Both the position numbers and the translations under genes were made by a program. This document shows, in pieces, positions 1 through 8,118 of a DNA stretch of 28,158 nucleotides. The stretch's first letter is position 1; the number at the start of each line of letters is the position of its first letter. The stretch is from the NCBI GenBank assembly GCA_050942555.1, contig JBMNNN010000007.1, positions 1 through 28,158 on the forward strand. The letters run 5' to 3'. This DNA comes from JAAYXU01 sp050942555. GTDB taxonomy: Bacteria; Bacillota; Clostridia; Christensenellales; UMGS416. The notes beneath the pieces are model-generated. The model was not told where the DNA came from. It was given only the letters and a program-made list of their open reading frames with translations, and did not search any database.

Positions 1-556
1 CGAGCTTATCCATCGCGCCGCGCAGCAGCTCTTTTTCCACTTCGTTTTCGATGCACTGGTATACCATGTCGGACTCGGTGCCAAGTATGTCCGAAAGCAT
101 CAGCCTGTTTCCATCCCAGTCGATATTGAGCGGTTCGTCGAAGGAAACTTCGGCTTTCATCTTGACGGTGCGGCGCAGGTACATCAGTATCTCGTTTTCG
201 ATACAGCGCGACGCATAGGTGGCGAGCTTGATTTTCCGCTCGGTGTTGAATGTATTGATCGCCTTGATAAGTCCGATCGCTCCGATCGAGATGAGGTCTT
301 CAAGCCCCACCCCGGTATTGTCGAACTTGCGCGCGATATAGACGACCAGGCGCAGGTTGTGCTCGATGAGCTTCATGCGCCCCCGGGGATCCCCGTTTTT
401 AAGCTGCATGAGCGCCCGTTCCTCCTCGGGGCCGGTCAGCGGCGCGGGCAGTATATCGCTTCCCCCGATGTACCCCAGCAGCGGGCCCAGGCGGACGCCC
501 AGCCAGTCCATGAAGCGTTTATAGACAGCTTTCACTTTGACACGCAGCGATTCCAT
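1..556 (-). CDS. sigE: RNA polymerase sporulation sigma factor SigE precursor (3' end cut by window)
   Basis: Mother-cell sigma factor made as inactive pro-sigma-E and activated by SpoIIGA cleavage during early sporulation. My translation from the ATG at 556 gives 185 residues before the window edge. Residues 1-28 form the short amphipathic pro-sequence; the segment YIGGSDILPAPL (29-40) matches the start of mature sigma-E in Bacillus. Sigma region 2 follows, with NLRLVVYIARKF (67-78), EDLISIGAIGLIKA (86-99) and LATYASRCIENEILMYLRR (111-129), then EVSFDEPLNIDWDGN (136-150), which is diagnostic of SigE against other sigma-70 members. Region 4 lies beyond the window. A GGGAG Shine-Dalgarno lies 6 bases before the ATG, inside the spoIIGA reading frame, and the two genes overlap by 25 bases, which suggests coupled expression with the protease. 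Identification is firm; only the C-terminus is unseen. Confidence 0.96.
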   Translation of the reverse strand, partial: MESLRVKVKAVYKRFMDWLGVRLGPLLGYIGGSDILPAPLTGPEEERALMQLKNGDPRGRMKLIEHNLRLVVYIARKFDNTGVGLEDLISIGAIGLIKAINTFNTERKIKLATYASRCIENEILMYLRRTVKMKAEVSFDEPLNIDWDGNRLMLSDILGTESDMVYQCIENEVEKELLRGAMDKL

Positions 557-1344
557 GGCTTTCTCCCGTTCTGCAAGAGATGAGGCAGCGGCGGAACAAG
601 CGCCGACACGCCTCCTGGTAACGTGGCCACCGTGACCGCGACATAGACTGCGCCGCACGGTTCCTTTTCGCCTTCCCTCTCGACGCATATATCGGAAACC
701 GGCAACGCGGGCAGTGCCCCTCCTCCCGACGCTGTCCTCAATGGGATCCACCGCACGCCCTCGCTGAGCGCCTCCAGCGGCATCCCCAGCAGCTCCCGGC
801 CCGCGTCGGGACCTGCCACGATGACCGGCAATCCCGAAAGCGGCTCAGTAAGGCAGTTCCCCGAGTCGATGAGCGCCGGGAAACCCTTTCTTCCCGGCCG
901 GCTGATGGTTACCCTGAAACTACGCACGCCTCCGCGCCAGCCCGGCAGCGCGAACCGCGCCGTCAGGGCTGCCGCCGCCAGCCCCAATGGCGCACAGGCA
1001 TAGGCATAGGGGGCGCCCAAAAGGGAATCCACCGCCAGCGCCGCGCCGCCTGCCAGCAGCGTCGCGCCCCAGAGCGTGAGCCACAGCCGCAGGAAATCCC
1101 GGATGCCGCCGGGCAGGTAGCACAGGAGCGTGACTGCGGCGATGCCCGCTCCCCATGCCCAGGGAGATCGCAGCGCCGTCAGCGTGGGCAGCGTGGACGC
1201 CGCGGCCCAGAGTGCGGCAGCCGCCGACGAGGCGGCCAGGCGGCCCCAGGCTATCGCACGCCCCCAGAGCCGGGCGGTAATCCATAGAAGCGAACCGCTT
1301 GCCAGCAGGTTAACCAGCAGTATCTGCTCGATGTAGACCGTCAT
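532..1344 (-). CDS. spoIIGA: Sigma-E processing membrane peptidase SpoIIGA
   Basis: Aspartic-type membrane protease that removes the pro-sequence of SigE after a signal from the forespore (known for the family). The 270-residue protein has an N-terminal half of about five hydrophobic segments (roughly residues 5-125) and a cytosolic protease half. The catalytic motif is visible as LIDSGNCLTEPLSGLPV, with Asp160 as the candidate nucleophile-activating aspartate. The length is slightly under the roughly 300 residues of Bacillus SpoIIGA, and the extreme C-terminus (rich in Lys/Arg/Asn) looks unlike the usual end. The ATG is preceded by GGAG at 7 bases. It sits directly upstream of and overlaps sigE, the invariant arrangement, and lies just after the ftsZ terminator, so it probably has its own promoter. 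Confidence 0.93.
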   Translation of the reverse strand: MTVYIEQILLVNLLASGSLLWITARLWGRAIAWGRLAASSAAAALWAAASTLPTLTALRSPWAWGAGIAAVTLLCYLPGGIRDFLRLWLTLWGATLLAGGAALAVDSLLGAPYAYACAPLGLAAAALTARFALPGWRGGVRSFRVTISRPGRKGFPALIDSGNCLTEPLSGLPVIVAGPDAGRELLGMPLEALSEGVRWIPLRTASGGGALPALPVSDICVEREGEKEPCGAVYVAVTVATLPGGVSALVPPLPHLLQNGRKPWNRCVSK

Positions 1345-1418
1345 GGCACCGCTCCACAGCCGCTTTTCCGGACAGATGAAAGGCCCTCCCGGATGGACCT
1401 ACTATATCATATTCATCC

Positions 1419-1446
1419 CTTATACTGTGTAGAATCGTGTACTCAA
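1419..1446 (-). promoter_or_regulatory. Putative spoIIGA-sigE promoter
   Basis: Between the ftsZ terminator and spoIIGA the minus strand carries TTGAGT (1446-1441), a 16-base spacer and TATAAG (1424-1419). An alternative upstream hexamer TTGTTG (1449-1444) would give the long spacing known for Spo0A-dependent spoIIG promoters. The overlapping TGTTGAG resembles the Spo0A box TGTCGAA at 5 of 7 positions. Regulation by Spo0A is known for the Bacillus operon but only inferred here; the box match is weak. Confidence 0.4.
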
Positions 1447-1474
1447 CAAAAATGGAAAAGATCGTATTATGGCG

Positions 1475-1506
1475 AAAAATGGCGGGCGGGCCGATGGCCC
1501 GCCCGT
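1475..1506 (-). terminator. Rho-independent terminator after ftsZ
   Basis: On the minus strand GGGCGGGCC (1504-1496), a 3-base loop and GGCCCGCCC (1492-1484) form a perfect 9-bp stem, extendable by a further G-C pair. After three bases it is followed by an ATTTTT tract (1480-1475). It starts about 23 bases past the ftsZ stop and separates the dcw operon from spoIIGA-sigE. Confidence 0.85.
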
Positions 1507-1528
1507 ATAGATCGCAGCATCGGCCGCA

Positions 1529-2797
1529 CTAGCGGCGGCGACGCAGGAAGGGAGGAATGTCCAGATCGTCGTCGTCGGCCGGATGCTCGGGCTTGGGCGC
1601 AAGCGGCCGCCGCGGATATGAATCCGGTCTCATATCGCGGCGCACATAGGGGTCCCGCGTACGCCCGTCAAATCGGCTCGCGTCCGCTTCCCGCTCACGG
1701 CCGTGCGGGGGAGCCTCGTCGGTCTGCGTATCATCAAATCCCAGCAGGGGCTCCTCGGATTCGCGCACCGTATGGGACTCCCGCGCAGCTTTGGGTTCCT
1801 CGGGTATCTGCCGCGCAAACACGTTTTTGCGCGAGCTCGCGCCCGGAGACGAGAAGCCCGTCGCGATTACGGTGATGCGGGCCTGATCCTCCATTTCGTC
1901 GTCGATCCCCGCGCCGAATATGATGTTGGCCTCGGGGTCTACCGCCTCGGCGACCAGTGACGCGGCCTCCTCGATCTCCATGAGCGCCAGCGTGGAGCCG
2001 CCCGTTATATTGATGAGCACCGACTTCGCGCCCTCGATCGTCGTCTCCAGAAGCGGGCTGGATATCGCCTGGCGCGCGGCGTCGGTCGCGCGGTTCTCTC
2101 CCGACCCCAAGCCTATACCCATATGGGCTATTCCTTTGTCGCGCATGACGGTTCGCACATCGGCAAAGTCGAGATTGATGAGGCTGGGCATCGCGATGAG
2201 GTCGGATATACCCTGTATTCCCTGGCGCAGCACGTCGTCTGCGACCCGGAAAGCATCCACCAGCGAGGTGCCTTTGCCCACCACCTGCAGCAGCCGGTCA
2301 TTGGGGATGACGACCAGCGTGTCTACCCGGCTTTCCAGCTCTCTGATGCCCTTTTCGGCGTTGGCCGCGCGCGGCCGGCCCTCGAAGGTAAAGGGCTTGG
2401 TCACGACGCCAATCGTCAGTATGCCTATCTCCCGGGCCACCTCTGCCACGACCGGCGCGGCACCGGTGCCGGTACCTCCGCCCATTCCCGCCGTAACAAA
2501 CACAAGGTCTGCACCTTTGAGATTCTGTGCGATCTCCTCCCGGCTCTCCTCGGCTGCTTTCTGGCCGATTTCGGGGTTCGCACCGGCGCCCAGACCCTTT
2601 GTGATTTTTTCCCCGATTTGAATCTTCTGGTTTGCGCGGGATAAGAGCAGCGCCTGCTTATCGGTATTCAGCGCGATGAATTCCACGCCCTTTAGTCCGG
2701 ATTGAATCATCCGGTTCACAGCATTGTTGCCCGCGCCGCCGATTCCCATGACCTTAATCTGCGCGAATTGTGCTACATCAATGTCAAATTCCAACAT
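1529..2797 (-). CDS. ftsZ: Cell division GTPase FtsZ
   Basis: Tubulin-like GTPase that polymerises at midcell into the Z-ring and recruits the divisome. The 422-residue product has the nucleotide loop GIGGAGNNAVNRM (18-30), the tubulin signature GGGTGTGAAP (106-115) and the T7 catalytic loop NLDFADV (208-214). A charged low-complexity linker runs from about 325 to 405. The C-terminal tail DDDDLDIPPFLRRRR is the conserved peptide that contacts FtsA and SepF, ending in a run of four arginines. The family is usually 350-400 residues; the extra length is linker. An AAAGGGGG ribosome site precedes the ATG. It follows ftsA by 19 bases and is the last gene of the dcw run, closed by a strong terminator. 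Confidence 0.98.
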   Translation of the reverse strand: MLEFDIDVAQFAQIKVMGIGGAGNNAVNRMIQSGLKGVEFIALNTDKQALLLSRANQKIQIGEKITKGLGAGANPEIGQKAAEESREEIAQNLKGADLVFVTAGMGGGTGTGAAPVVAEVAREIGILTIGVVTKPFTFEGRPRAANAEKGIRELESRVDTLVVIPNDRLLQVVGKGTSLVDAFRVADDVLRQGIQGISDLIAMPSLINLDFADVRTVMRDKGIAHMGIGLGSGENRATDAARQAISSPLLETTIEGAKSVLINITGGSTLALMEIEEAASLVAEAVDPEANIIFGAGIDDEMEDQARITVIATGFSSPGASSRKNVFARQIPEEPKAARESHTVRESEEPLLGFDDTQTDEAPPHGREREADASRFDGRTRDPYVRRDMRPDSYPRRPLAPKPEHPADDDDLDIPPFLRRRR

Positions 2798-2816
2798 GAT
2801 GCATCCCCCTTTAGTA

Positions 2817-3995
2817 TTAGATGAACTCCAGAAAGCTCTTCTTCAGCCGATCCCACCAGGTCAGGCTCGGGTCGGTATAATTCCGGAAAGCCCAGTGGAC
2901 AGCGCCCATTGCCGACGTGAACACAGGGCTGTTGAGCAGCGGCGCTTTGGGAATATAGTGGTGAACCATCACGCCCAGCTCCCGGGATATCGTCTCGCGG
3001 GCTCCCCGTATGAGCGATACGCCGCCGCCTGTCAGAAACACATCGGTCAGCTTGCCCATCTCCAGCCCCAGCCGCATCAGAGACCTGGACACGATGCCCG
3101 CCAGTTCCTCGATTCGGCGCTCCATGACGGCCCTCGCATCATCCATCCGGACCGAAAGCTTCCGGTCGCTCCAGTCCACCGCCATACGGCCCGGCGCCGC
3201 GCCTGTCGCCATGCCGACGGGATTGCGGCGCTTGACGAACTCCGCATCATACATCGATAAGCCCAGCTCGACCGCCAGATCGGAGGTGATATGGCCCCCG
3301 CCCAGCTCAATGTTTTCGTGATGCAGCACGCTGCCGTTGCGTATCACGATAAGATCGCTCGTAAAGTACCCGCTGTCGATCACGATGACGGTGTGGTCGG
3401 GAGGAACTGACTCAGCGACCATCCGCCCGGTGGACAGAGGCGCAGCCACATATTCCACGACGCCGAGCCCCATTTCTCCCAGCAGTTCCTCGATGGACTC
3501 CATGAAAAGACCATCGGCGGATATGCACGAGAGATAGGCCGTCACCTCGCTGCACATCTGCCCGGCAGGGTCCTGCCAGACCATCGTGCCGTCCAGCGAA
3601 GCGCCCAGCAGGTTCAGGTGCAGGAGCCGATAGTGTACGGGCTTGTCGTAGTCGGCGGCCATCCTGCTGAGCGTATCCATATCCTCCCGCGTGATCAGCC
3701 CGTCCATACCCGACGGTCTCATCGTCACCTGGCGAAGCAGCGTTTCCGTGAACTCGCCGGGAACCACCACATACAGCTCGCGCATCCGCCGATGAGCCCG
3801 GCGCTCGCATCTTTTCCGCGCCTTCCGGATGTCCGCAGCCAGTGCCTCAGGCTCGATCCACTCATTATTCCGAAATCCCGCGTAGGGTACCGAGCCGACT
3901 CCCAGTATCGCGATGCTGCCCCTGGATTCGATGCGTCCGATAACGGCTGAAACCTTGGAGGTACCGAAGTCAAGCGCAGCTACCGTCTTACCCAT
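2817..3995 (-). CDS. ftsA: Cell division protein FtsA
   Basis: Actin-family ATPase that tethers FtsZ filaments to the membrane. The open frame extends to 4049, but the conserved N-terminus begins at MGKTVAALDFGTSKVSAVIG, so I place the start at the ATG at 3995 (392 residues) behind a GGAAGGGAGGGG purine tract. The phosphate-binding segment DFGTSK lies near residues 8-13. The family-specific 1C subdomain with VVVPGEF follows, then the second phosphate loop VIDSGYFTSD, the adenosine segment TGGGVSLIRG, and a C-terminal amphipathic helix WWDRLKKSFLEFI that is the expected membrane-targeting sequence. The sequence is rather divergent (for example RRxNP in place of the usual signature near the SHS2 end), but neighbours sbp and ftsZ confirm the assignment. 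Confidence 0.94.
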   Translation of the reverse strand: MGKTVAALDFGTSKVSAVIGRIESRGSIAILGVGSVPYAGFRNNEWIEPEALAADIRKARKRCERRAHRRMRELYVVVPGEFTETLLRQVTMRPSGMDGLITREDMDTLSRMAADYDKPVHYRLLHLNLLGASLDGTMVWQDPAGQMCSEVTAYLSCISADGLFMESIEELLGEMGLGVVEYVAAPLSTGRMVAESVPPDHTVIVIDSGYFTSDLIVIRNGSVLHHENIELGGGHITSDLAVELGLSMYDAEFVKRRNPVGMATGAAPGRMAVDWSDRKLSVRMDDARAVMERRIEELAGIVSRSLMRLGLEMGKLTDVFLTGGGVSLIRGARETISRELGVMVHHYIPKAPLLNSPVFTSAMGAVHWAFRNYTDPSLTWWDRLKKSFLEFI

Positions 3996-4052
3996 GAGCC
4001 CCGGGCCCCTCCCTTCCGATCGTTTACAGCCACGCTGGGAATAATTCACACC

Positions 4053-4082
4053 ATTTTACCATGATGGACGCTGAAAATACAA
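4053..4082 (-). promoter_or_regulatory. Putative internal promoter for ftsA-ftsZ
   Basis: In the gap between sbp and ftsA the minus strand has TTGTAT (4082-4077), an 18-base spacer and TAAAAT (4058-4053), the latter preceded by TGG. This would give ftsAZ a transcript separate from the rest of the cluster, as known in Bacillus. The match to the sigma-A consensus is fair, not strong. Confidence 0.4.
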
Positions 4083-4092
4083 CCGGTATTCA

Positions 4093-4473
4093 TCAAATCC
4101 TTTGATTTTCCCTTTCATTGTCAGCTTTTTGGCCTTTTTTATACTGGTCGTCCGACCAGTTATCCCTTAATCTCCCAATACCGGCAAATATACGTCCTCC
4201 AAACCATACCACGGCTGCCAGATACAGCGGCACATCCAGCCGGTCGCCTATGAAGGCCAGCCCGGCGGCCAGCAGTCCGTCCCCGAAAAACGCGGCCAAA
4301 AGGCGCCCTGCCCGGAACGCGCCCCGCTGCCTGTCAGCGGCCGCCTCGAGCGCCGCGCCCAGCGCGGCCAGCAGCGCGACCGACACATAAGGCGACCATT
4401 CCGCCGGAACGCTGAAGGGAAGAACCAGGCCCAGCAGCAGCCCCAGCGCGATACCCGCCAGTACATACAGCAT
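4093..4473 (-). CDS. sbp: Small basic membrane protein Sbp (DUF1290)
   Basis: Homologue of the DUF1290 small basic protein encoded just before ftsA in many Firmicutes; its molecular role is not established. The 126-residue sequence begins LYVLAGIALGLLLGLVLPFSVP, followed by hydrophobic segments near residues 28-45, 60-76 and 80-97 and the conserved GDRLDVPLYLAAVVWFGGRIF. It has a polar 25-residue C-terminal tail (DNWSDDQYKKGQKADNERENQRI) that is longer than the family norm, giving 126 residues instead of roughly 110-120. The ATG at 4473 lies one base from the stop of the DUF881 gene and uses a GAAGGAG site inside that gene, so translation is probably coupled. Confidence 0.9.
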   Translation of the reverse strand: MLYVLAGIALGLLLGLVLPFSVPAEWSPYVSVALLAALGAALEAAADRQRGAFRAGRLLAAFFGDGLLAAGLAFIGDRLDVPLYLAAVVWFGGRIFAGIGRLRDNWSDDQYKKGQKADNERENQRI

Positions 4474-4474
4474 A

Positions 4475-5182
4475 TTATTGCGCTCCTTCCCGGCCCGGCA
4501 GCACCAGCAGGCTGACCGGTTCTACCTGCATGCCGATGCCATAAACCGCAAGCTCCCGGTTCAGCGCCGCGTACGCGCCGGTCGTCAGCGCATCGACCAG
4601 CGCATCCCCGTCGCCGATGGCCTCCACGATATAGGGAGGAGCGAGCCTGCGCTCTCCCACCCGGATGGACGGGCCCACGCACAGGACTGCGTCGCCCGCC
4701 CGATATCGTTCTCCGTTGACCGCGATCGCTTCGGCTCCCGCAGCCCACAGCGCGTGAATGACGCGCAGCAGATCGCGGTCGTGGACGATGAACCTGCCCG
4801 GTTCCGCGCCCGGTCCCGCGGCGCGGATGACCTCGTCGGGCGCATCGCTCAGCGTGACGCGCACGCCCTGGCCGGCGCAGGCGGTACGGCCCGCCCACGC
4901 GGCAATGCGGGCGATTTCCGCCTCGATCTCGCCAGCCTTCATAAGACTATCGCTCTGGGCGCTCCGCGAGCGGTCGATCGCGTCCAGCAGCGCCTGCCTG
5001 CGGTCAAGGAGTCCCTGCCGCTCGGCCTCGAGCGCGTCCAGCCGGTCCCGGGCTTCCAGCACGCGCGCCATGCCGGGGCGGAGCTCAGGAAGCGCGAGAT
5101 CGACGCCGCCCAGTCCCGCTGCGGCCAGCGCCACCGCAGCAGCAAGGAGCAGCAGCGCAGCGCCCTGCATCCGCCCTGTCAT
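4475..5182 (-). CDS. DUF881 family protein (second of tandem pair, YlxX/YlxW type)
   Basis: Membrane-anchored coiled-coil protein of the DUF881 family, encoded between divIB and sbp in many Firmicutes; the function is unknown but the location suggests a division role. The 235-residue product has one N-terminal transmembrane segment (about residues 7-24), a charged helix likely to be coiled coil (about 38-85, rich in LEAERQ/LLDRRQ) and the DUF881 core. The core shows GVRVTLSDAPD, DLLRVIHALWAAGAEAIAVNGER and PPYIVEAIGDGDALVDAL. It starts with an ATGA overlap with the preceding DUF881 gene. The two are clearly paralogous but differ over most of their length. Confidence 0.88.
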   Translation of the reverse strand: MTGRMQGAALLLLAAAVALAAAGLGGVDLALPELRPGMARVLEARDRLDALEAERQGLLDRRQALLDAIDRSRSAQSDSLMKAGEIEAEIARIAAWAGRTACAGQGVRVTLSDAPDEVIRAAGPGAEPGRFIVHDRDLLRVIHALWAAGAEAIAVNGERYRAGDAVLCVGPSIRVGERRLAPPYIVEAIGDGDALVDALTTGAYAALNRELAVYGIGMQVEPVSLLVLPGREGAQ

Positions 5183-5892
5183 GACGGAGACCCGTCCAGC
5201 GGCTGCGCATACCGGAAGCCGGTCGCGTCCTTCAGGGCGGGTACCGTCAGGGAGCCTTGCCGGATGATTTCGATATCGTAGGCATCGGAAAGCATGTCAA
5301 CCACGCCCCCGTACAGGCTCAGGGCGGAAGAGAGCGCTTTCCCGTCTCCCAGCGCCGTGATCGTGAAGGGCGCTGCGGTCGCGTACCCGTTGATGCTGAT
5401 ATAGGCGCCCGCCCTGCGTATCTCGCTGGAAGCGCCCAGACGCTGGTCGTTGATGGCGATTGCCTCGGCTCCGGCGGCCCACAGCTCGTTGACGATGTAA
5501 AGAAGATCGGTATCGGACACATATTGCAGCGTATCGCCGCCCGCTGCTGTCCGCTGCCGTACGGTAACCGTCACGCCCGGGCCCGACAGCGGCGTGAGCC
5601 CTGCCTCGGCGCGAAGGGCTTCGAGCGCGCCCATCAGCGCATCGGTCTGCTCCGAGGCCGCGTGCGCCGCCCGCTCCCTTTCGAGCGCCTCGCTGTGGAG
5701 CGCCGCTATCTCTCGCTCCAGCGCCGCGTTATCCTGCTCGAGCGCGTCGATACGCTCGTTCAGCTCCCGGATCCGTATTAGCGAAACGCTGCCTCCTGCA
5801 GCGATGACGTTTTTAAGCTGCAGCGACACAAGCAGGCCCAATACCAGGCCTGCTGCCGTCAGAATCAACGCCTGCGCCGCTCTTCGGCTCAT
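5179..5892 (-). CDS. DUF881 family protein (first of tandem pair, YlxW type)
   Basis: First of two tandem DUF881 proteins. I chose the ATG at 5892 over the GTG two codons upstream, giving 237 residues with a weak GAGTGG ribosome site. After a short basic start (MSRRAAQ) comes a single transmembrane helix (about 8-25). A coiled-coil region of about 70 residues follows, with repeats such as RELNERIDALEQDNAALEREI (split by charged heptads), then the core with GVTVTVRQR, DLLYIVNELWAAGAEAIAINDQRL and APFTITALGDGKALSSAL. The WAAGAEAIA.N..R motif is shared with the downstream copy. It follows ftsQ by 18 bases in the dcw operon. An extracytoplasmic position is inferred from the membrane anchor. Confidence 0.88.
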   Translation of the reverse strand: MSRRAAQALILTAAGLVLGLLVSLQLKNVIAAGGSVSLIRIRELNERIDALEQDNAALEREIAALHSEALERERAAHAASEQTDALMGALEALRAEAGLTPLSGPGVTVTVRQRTAAGGDTLQYVSDTDLLYIVNELWAAGAEAIAINDQRLGASSEIRRAGAYISINGYATAAPFTITALGDGKALSSALSLYGGVVDMLSDAYDIEIIRQGSLTVPALKDATGFRYAQPLDGSPS

Positions 5893-5910
5893 ACACACAC
5901 CACTCGACTT

Positions 5911-6792
5911 CTATTCAGGGTTGACGGTCGTCGGCACGAAATTCACGCTGTCGACCGTCAAATAGATCTTTCCAGCCGTGTACCCCTCCTGCCGGATGCT
6001 TGGCATGATCTGGTCAAGAAGCTTGAATTTCTCGTCCAGGCTCTTTAATTCTCCCACAAGGATCAGTATTCCTTCTTCCGAGAGTATGACGATGTTCTGC
6101 GGGTCGATCAGGTCCATCTCGCTGATCCAGCGCACGGCTCCGGTATCATATACGGCGTGCAGCAGCTGGTCCATGATTTTGATCCTTTCCCTTTCGAAGG
6201 AGCCCAGCGCGCTGCCCGGATCATAGCGGTTGAGCGTCAGCCCCTTCACGACCGGACAGTGGCCTGCCGGGAGGGCCGCGCTCACGCTGAGCACGATGTT
6301 CTCTTCCCCGATCACGGCATAGCCCTCGATCACCTCGATGGCAGCCCGCGGAGATCTCTCGAATATCTCGATGGCGACCGTGTCGGGGAATACCCGCTCG
6401 ACCGACAGCACGTCGACGAACGGATTGCTCTCCAGTCGGCTGGCGACAAGCCGCGGATCCAGCATGAACATGTTTTCACCGGTGCGAACGCCTGACAGCG
6501 CGAGAAGCTCGTCGTATGTGAGATTCCGGTGCCCTTCGATGGTCACGCTCCGGATCGCGAACGCATCCCATCCCAGCAGCACGGCGCATACCAAAAGGGC
6601 CAGCACGGCCAGCAAAGCCAGCGGCCCCCGTACATTGCCCGTATCGACGGATTTTCTGCGCCGTGAGGAATTCCCTTCTCTATTGAAGCCCGCCGGCTCG
6701 CGCATACCCGCAGGCTCCCGCCCGCGCTCCGCTTTGGAGCGCGCGTCACGCCGGTCGCTGTCCGGCCGCTTTCTCTTTTGCGTCGTTGTCAT
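5911..6792 (-). CDS. ftsQ: Cell division protein FtsQ/DivIB
   Basis: Bitopic divisome protein that links FtsL and its partner to the septal synthase. The 293-residue product has a 55-residue, strongly basic cytoplasmic tail, one transmembrane helix (about 56-76) and a POTRA domain (about 80-150) with IRSVTIEGHRNLTYDELLALSGV and NPFVDVLSVERVFPDTVAIEIFERSP. The beta domain that follows contains YAVIGEENIVLSV. This order of domains is the family hallmark. The start ATG is preceded by GAGAGGG at 5 bases. It lies 10 bases after murA, as in Bacillus, where murA (murAA) also precedes divIB. The Bacillus-type name divIB is equally valid. Confidence 0.93.
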   Translation of the reverse strand: MTTTQKRKRPDSDRRDARSKAERGREPAGMREPAGFNREGNSSRRRKSVDTGNVRGPLALLAVLALLVCAVLLGWDAFAIRSVTIEGHRNLTYDELLALSGVRTGENMFMLDPRLVASRLESNPFVDVLSVERVFPDTVAIEIFERSPRAAIEVIEGYAVIGEENIVLSVSAALPAGHCPVVKGLTLNRYDPGSALGSFERERIKIMDQLLHAVYDTGAVRWISEMDLIDPQNIVILSEEGILILVGELKSLDEKFKLLDQIMPSIRQEGYTAGKIYLTVDSVNFVPTTVNPE

Positions 6793-6802
6793 CTCGGCCC
6801 TC

Positions 6803-8056
6803 TCAGATTCTGTGTATATCGGCGCCCAGCCCTCTTAGATCGTTTTCAAACAACTCGTATCCCCGGTCGATGTGATGGATCTGCTCGACCACCGTCACGC
6901 CCTCGGCGCGGATACCGGCCAGCACCATCGCGGCGCCGCCCCTCAGGTCCGCGCAGGTAACCCGCGTACCCAGCAGCCGGTCGACTCCGGTGATGATGGC
7001 CATCCGGTCATGCAGCACCACCCGCGCTCCCATGCGTACGAGCTCGGAGGCGTGGTGGAACCGGTTTTCAAACACGTTCTCCACGAGGATCGTGGTGCCG
7101 TCGGCGATCGTGGACAGCACGAACATCGGCGCCTGCATGTCGGTGGGAAAGCCGGGATACGGCATCGTGTCCACGCGGCTTGTCGCCTTCAGACGTGCCG
7201 GGGCCTTGAGAATGATCGAATCATCCCCGGTTACCAGCGTACACCCGGTTTCCCGCAGCTTCGCGATGACCGGAATGAGGTGACACGGGTATACGTTCTG
7301 CACCTCGACCGTACCGCCGTTCATGGCGCCCGCGACCAGGAATGTCCCCGCCGCGATGCGATCGGGTATCACCTCATGCTCGCAGCCGTGCAGCTTGCTT
7401 ACGCCCTCGATATCGATGACGCTGCCCCCCGCGCCCAGCACACGCGCTCCCATGGAGCCAAGCAGCCGGGCCAGATCCACGATCTCGGGTTCCCGTGCGG
7501 CGTTATGGATCTGCGTCCTGCCTTTGGCTGTAACGGCTGCCATCATGATGTTTTCGGTAGCGCCTACGCTCGGATAGTCGAGATGAATCTCAGCGCCCGT
7601 AAGCTGCGGACATTTCAGCTCCAGATGGCCCATCGACTCGATGATCGTAGTGCCGAGCGCCCGGAGACCCTTGAGGTGCAGATCGATAGGCCGCATCCCG
7701 ATTTCACAGCCGCCCGGGTGCGTGAAGCTCGCCCTTCCGAAGCGAGCCAGTATCGGACCCATCAGGAATATCGAGGAGCGAAGCTCGCGGCTGAGGTCTT
7801 CAGGCATGATGTGCTGGTTCGCCGTGGAGGGGTCTATGATCAGCGTGCGCCCCTCCCATCTCGTCCGGCACCCCAGCCGCTGCATGATAAGGCACATGTT
7901 TTCCACGTCGGTAAGGCGGGGACAGTTATGCAGCACGATTTCCTCAGTGGTCAGAATCGTGGCTGCAATGGCAGGCAGAACGGCATTTTTTGCGCCACCA
8001 ATACGCACCTGGCCATTCAGCTTGTGACCGCCTCTGATCAGGTATTTGTCAGCCAT
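6803..8056 (-). CDS. murA: UDP-N-acetylglucosamine 1-carboxyvinyltransferase MurA
   Basis: Cytoplasmic enzyme for the first committed step of peptidoglycan synthesis: transfer of enolpyruvate from PEP to UDP-GlcNAc. The frame opens at 8122, but GAGGAGG eight bases before the ATG at 8056 and the typical N-terminus MADKYLIRGGHKLNGQVRIGGAKNA fix the start there (417 residues, normal length). The paired Lys23-Asn24 and the catalytic Cys117 in HPGGCEIGMRPIDLH are present, so the enzyme is expected to be fosfomycin-sensitive. The Arg and His positions of the two inside-out alpha/beta domains look intact. It stands between ftsW and ftsQ, where many Firmicutes have murG and then murA or murB. Confidence 0.96.
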   Translation of the reverse strand: MADKYLIRGGHKLNGQVRIGGAKNAVLPAIAATILTTEEIVLHNCPRLTDVENMCLIMQRLGCRTRWEGRTLIIDPSTANQHIMPEDLSRELRSSIFLMGPILARFGRASFTHPGGCEIGMRPIDLHLKGLRALGTTIIESMGHLELKCPQLTGAEIHLDYPSVGATENIMMAAVTAKGRTQIHNAAREPEIVDLARLLGSMGARVLGAGGSVIDIEGVSKLHGCEHEVIPDRIAAGTFLVAGAMNGGTVEVQNVYPCHLIPVIAKLRETGCTLVTGDDSIILKAPARLKATSRVDTMPYPGFPTDMQAPMFVLSTIADGTTILVENVFENRFHHASELVRMGARVVLHDRMAIITGVDRLLGTRVTCADLRGGAAMVLAGIRAEGVTVVEQIHHIDRGYELFENDLRGLGADIHRI

Positions 8057-8118
8057 GGAGCACCTCCTCAACGGGATGGGTCTACTCCATTGTATGCTTG
8101 ACCAAATGGATTGTGCTG

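Noticed and set aside
4086..4112. A possible sigma-H promoter (AGGG...GAAT) for ftsAZ
   Set aside because: The -35-like element matches only partly and the spacing is about 15 bases, longer than usual; it also overlaps the sbp stop.
6872..8101. A 409-codon plus-strand frame opposite murA
   Set aside because: MurA on the other strand is unambiguous, with its catalytic Cys loop; the mirror frame has no domain or ribosome site.
8086..8110. Inverted repeat TCCATT-13-AATGGA between ftsW and murA
   Set aside because: Six-base arms with a 13-base gap can occur by chance; no T tract or clear promoter accompanies it.
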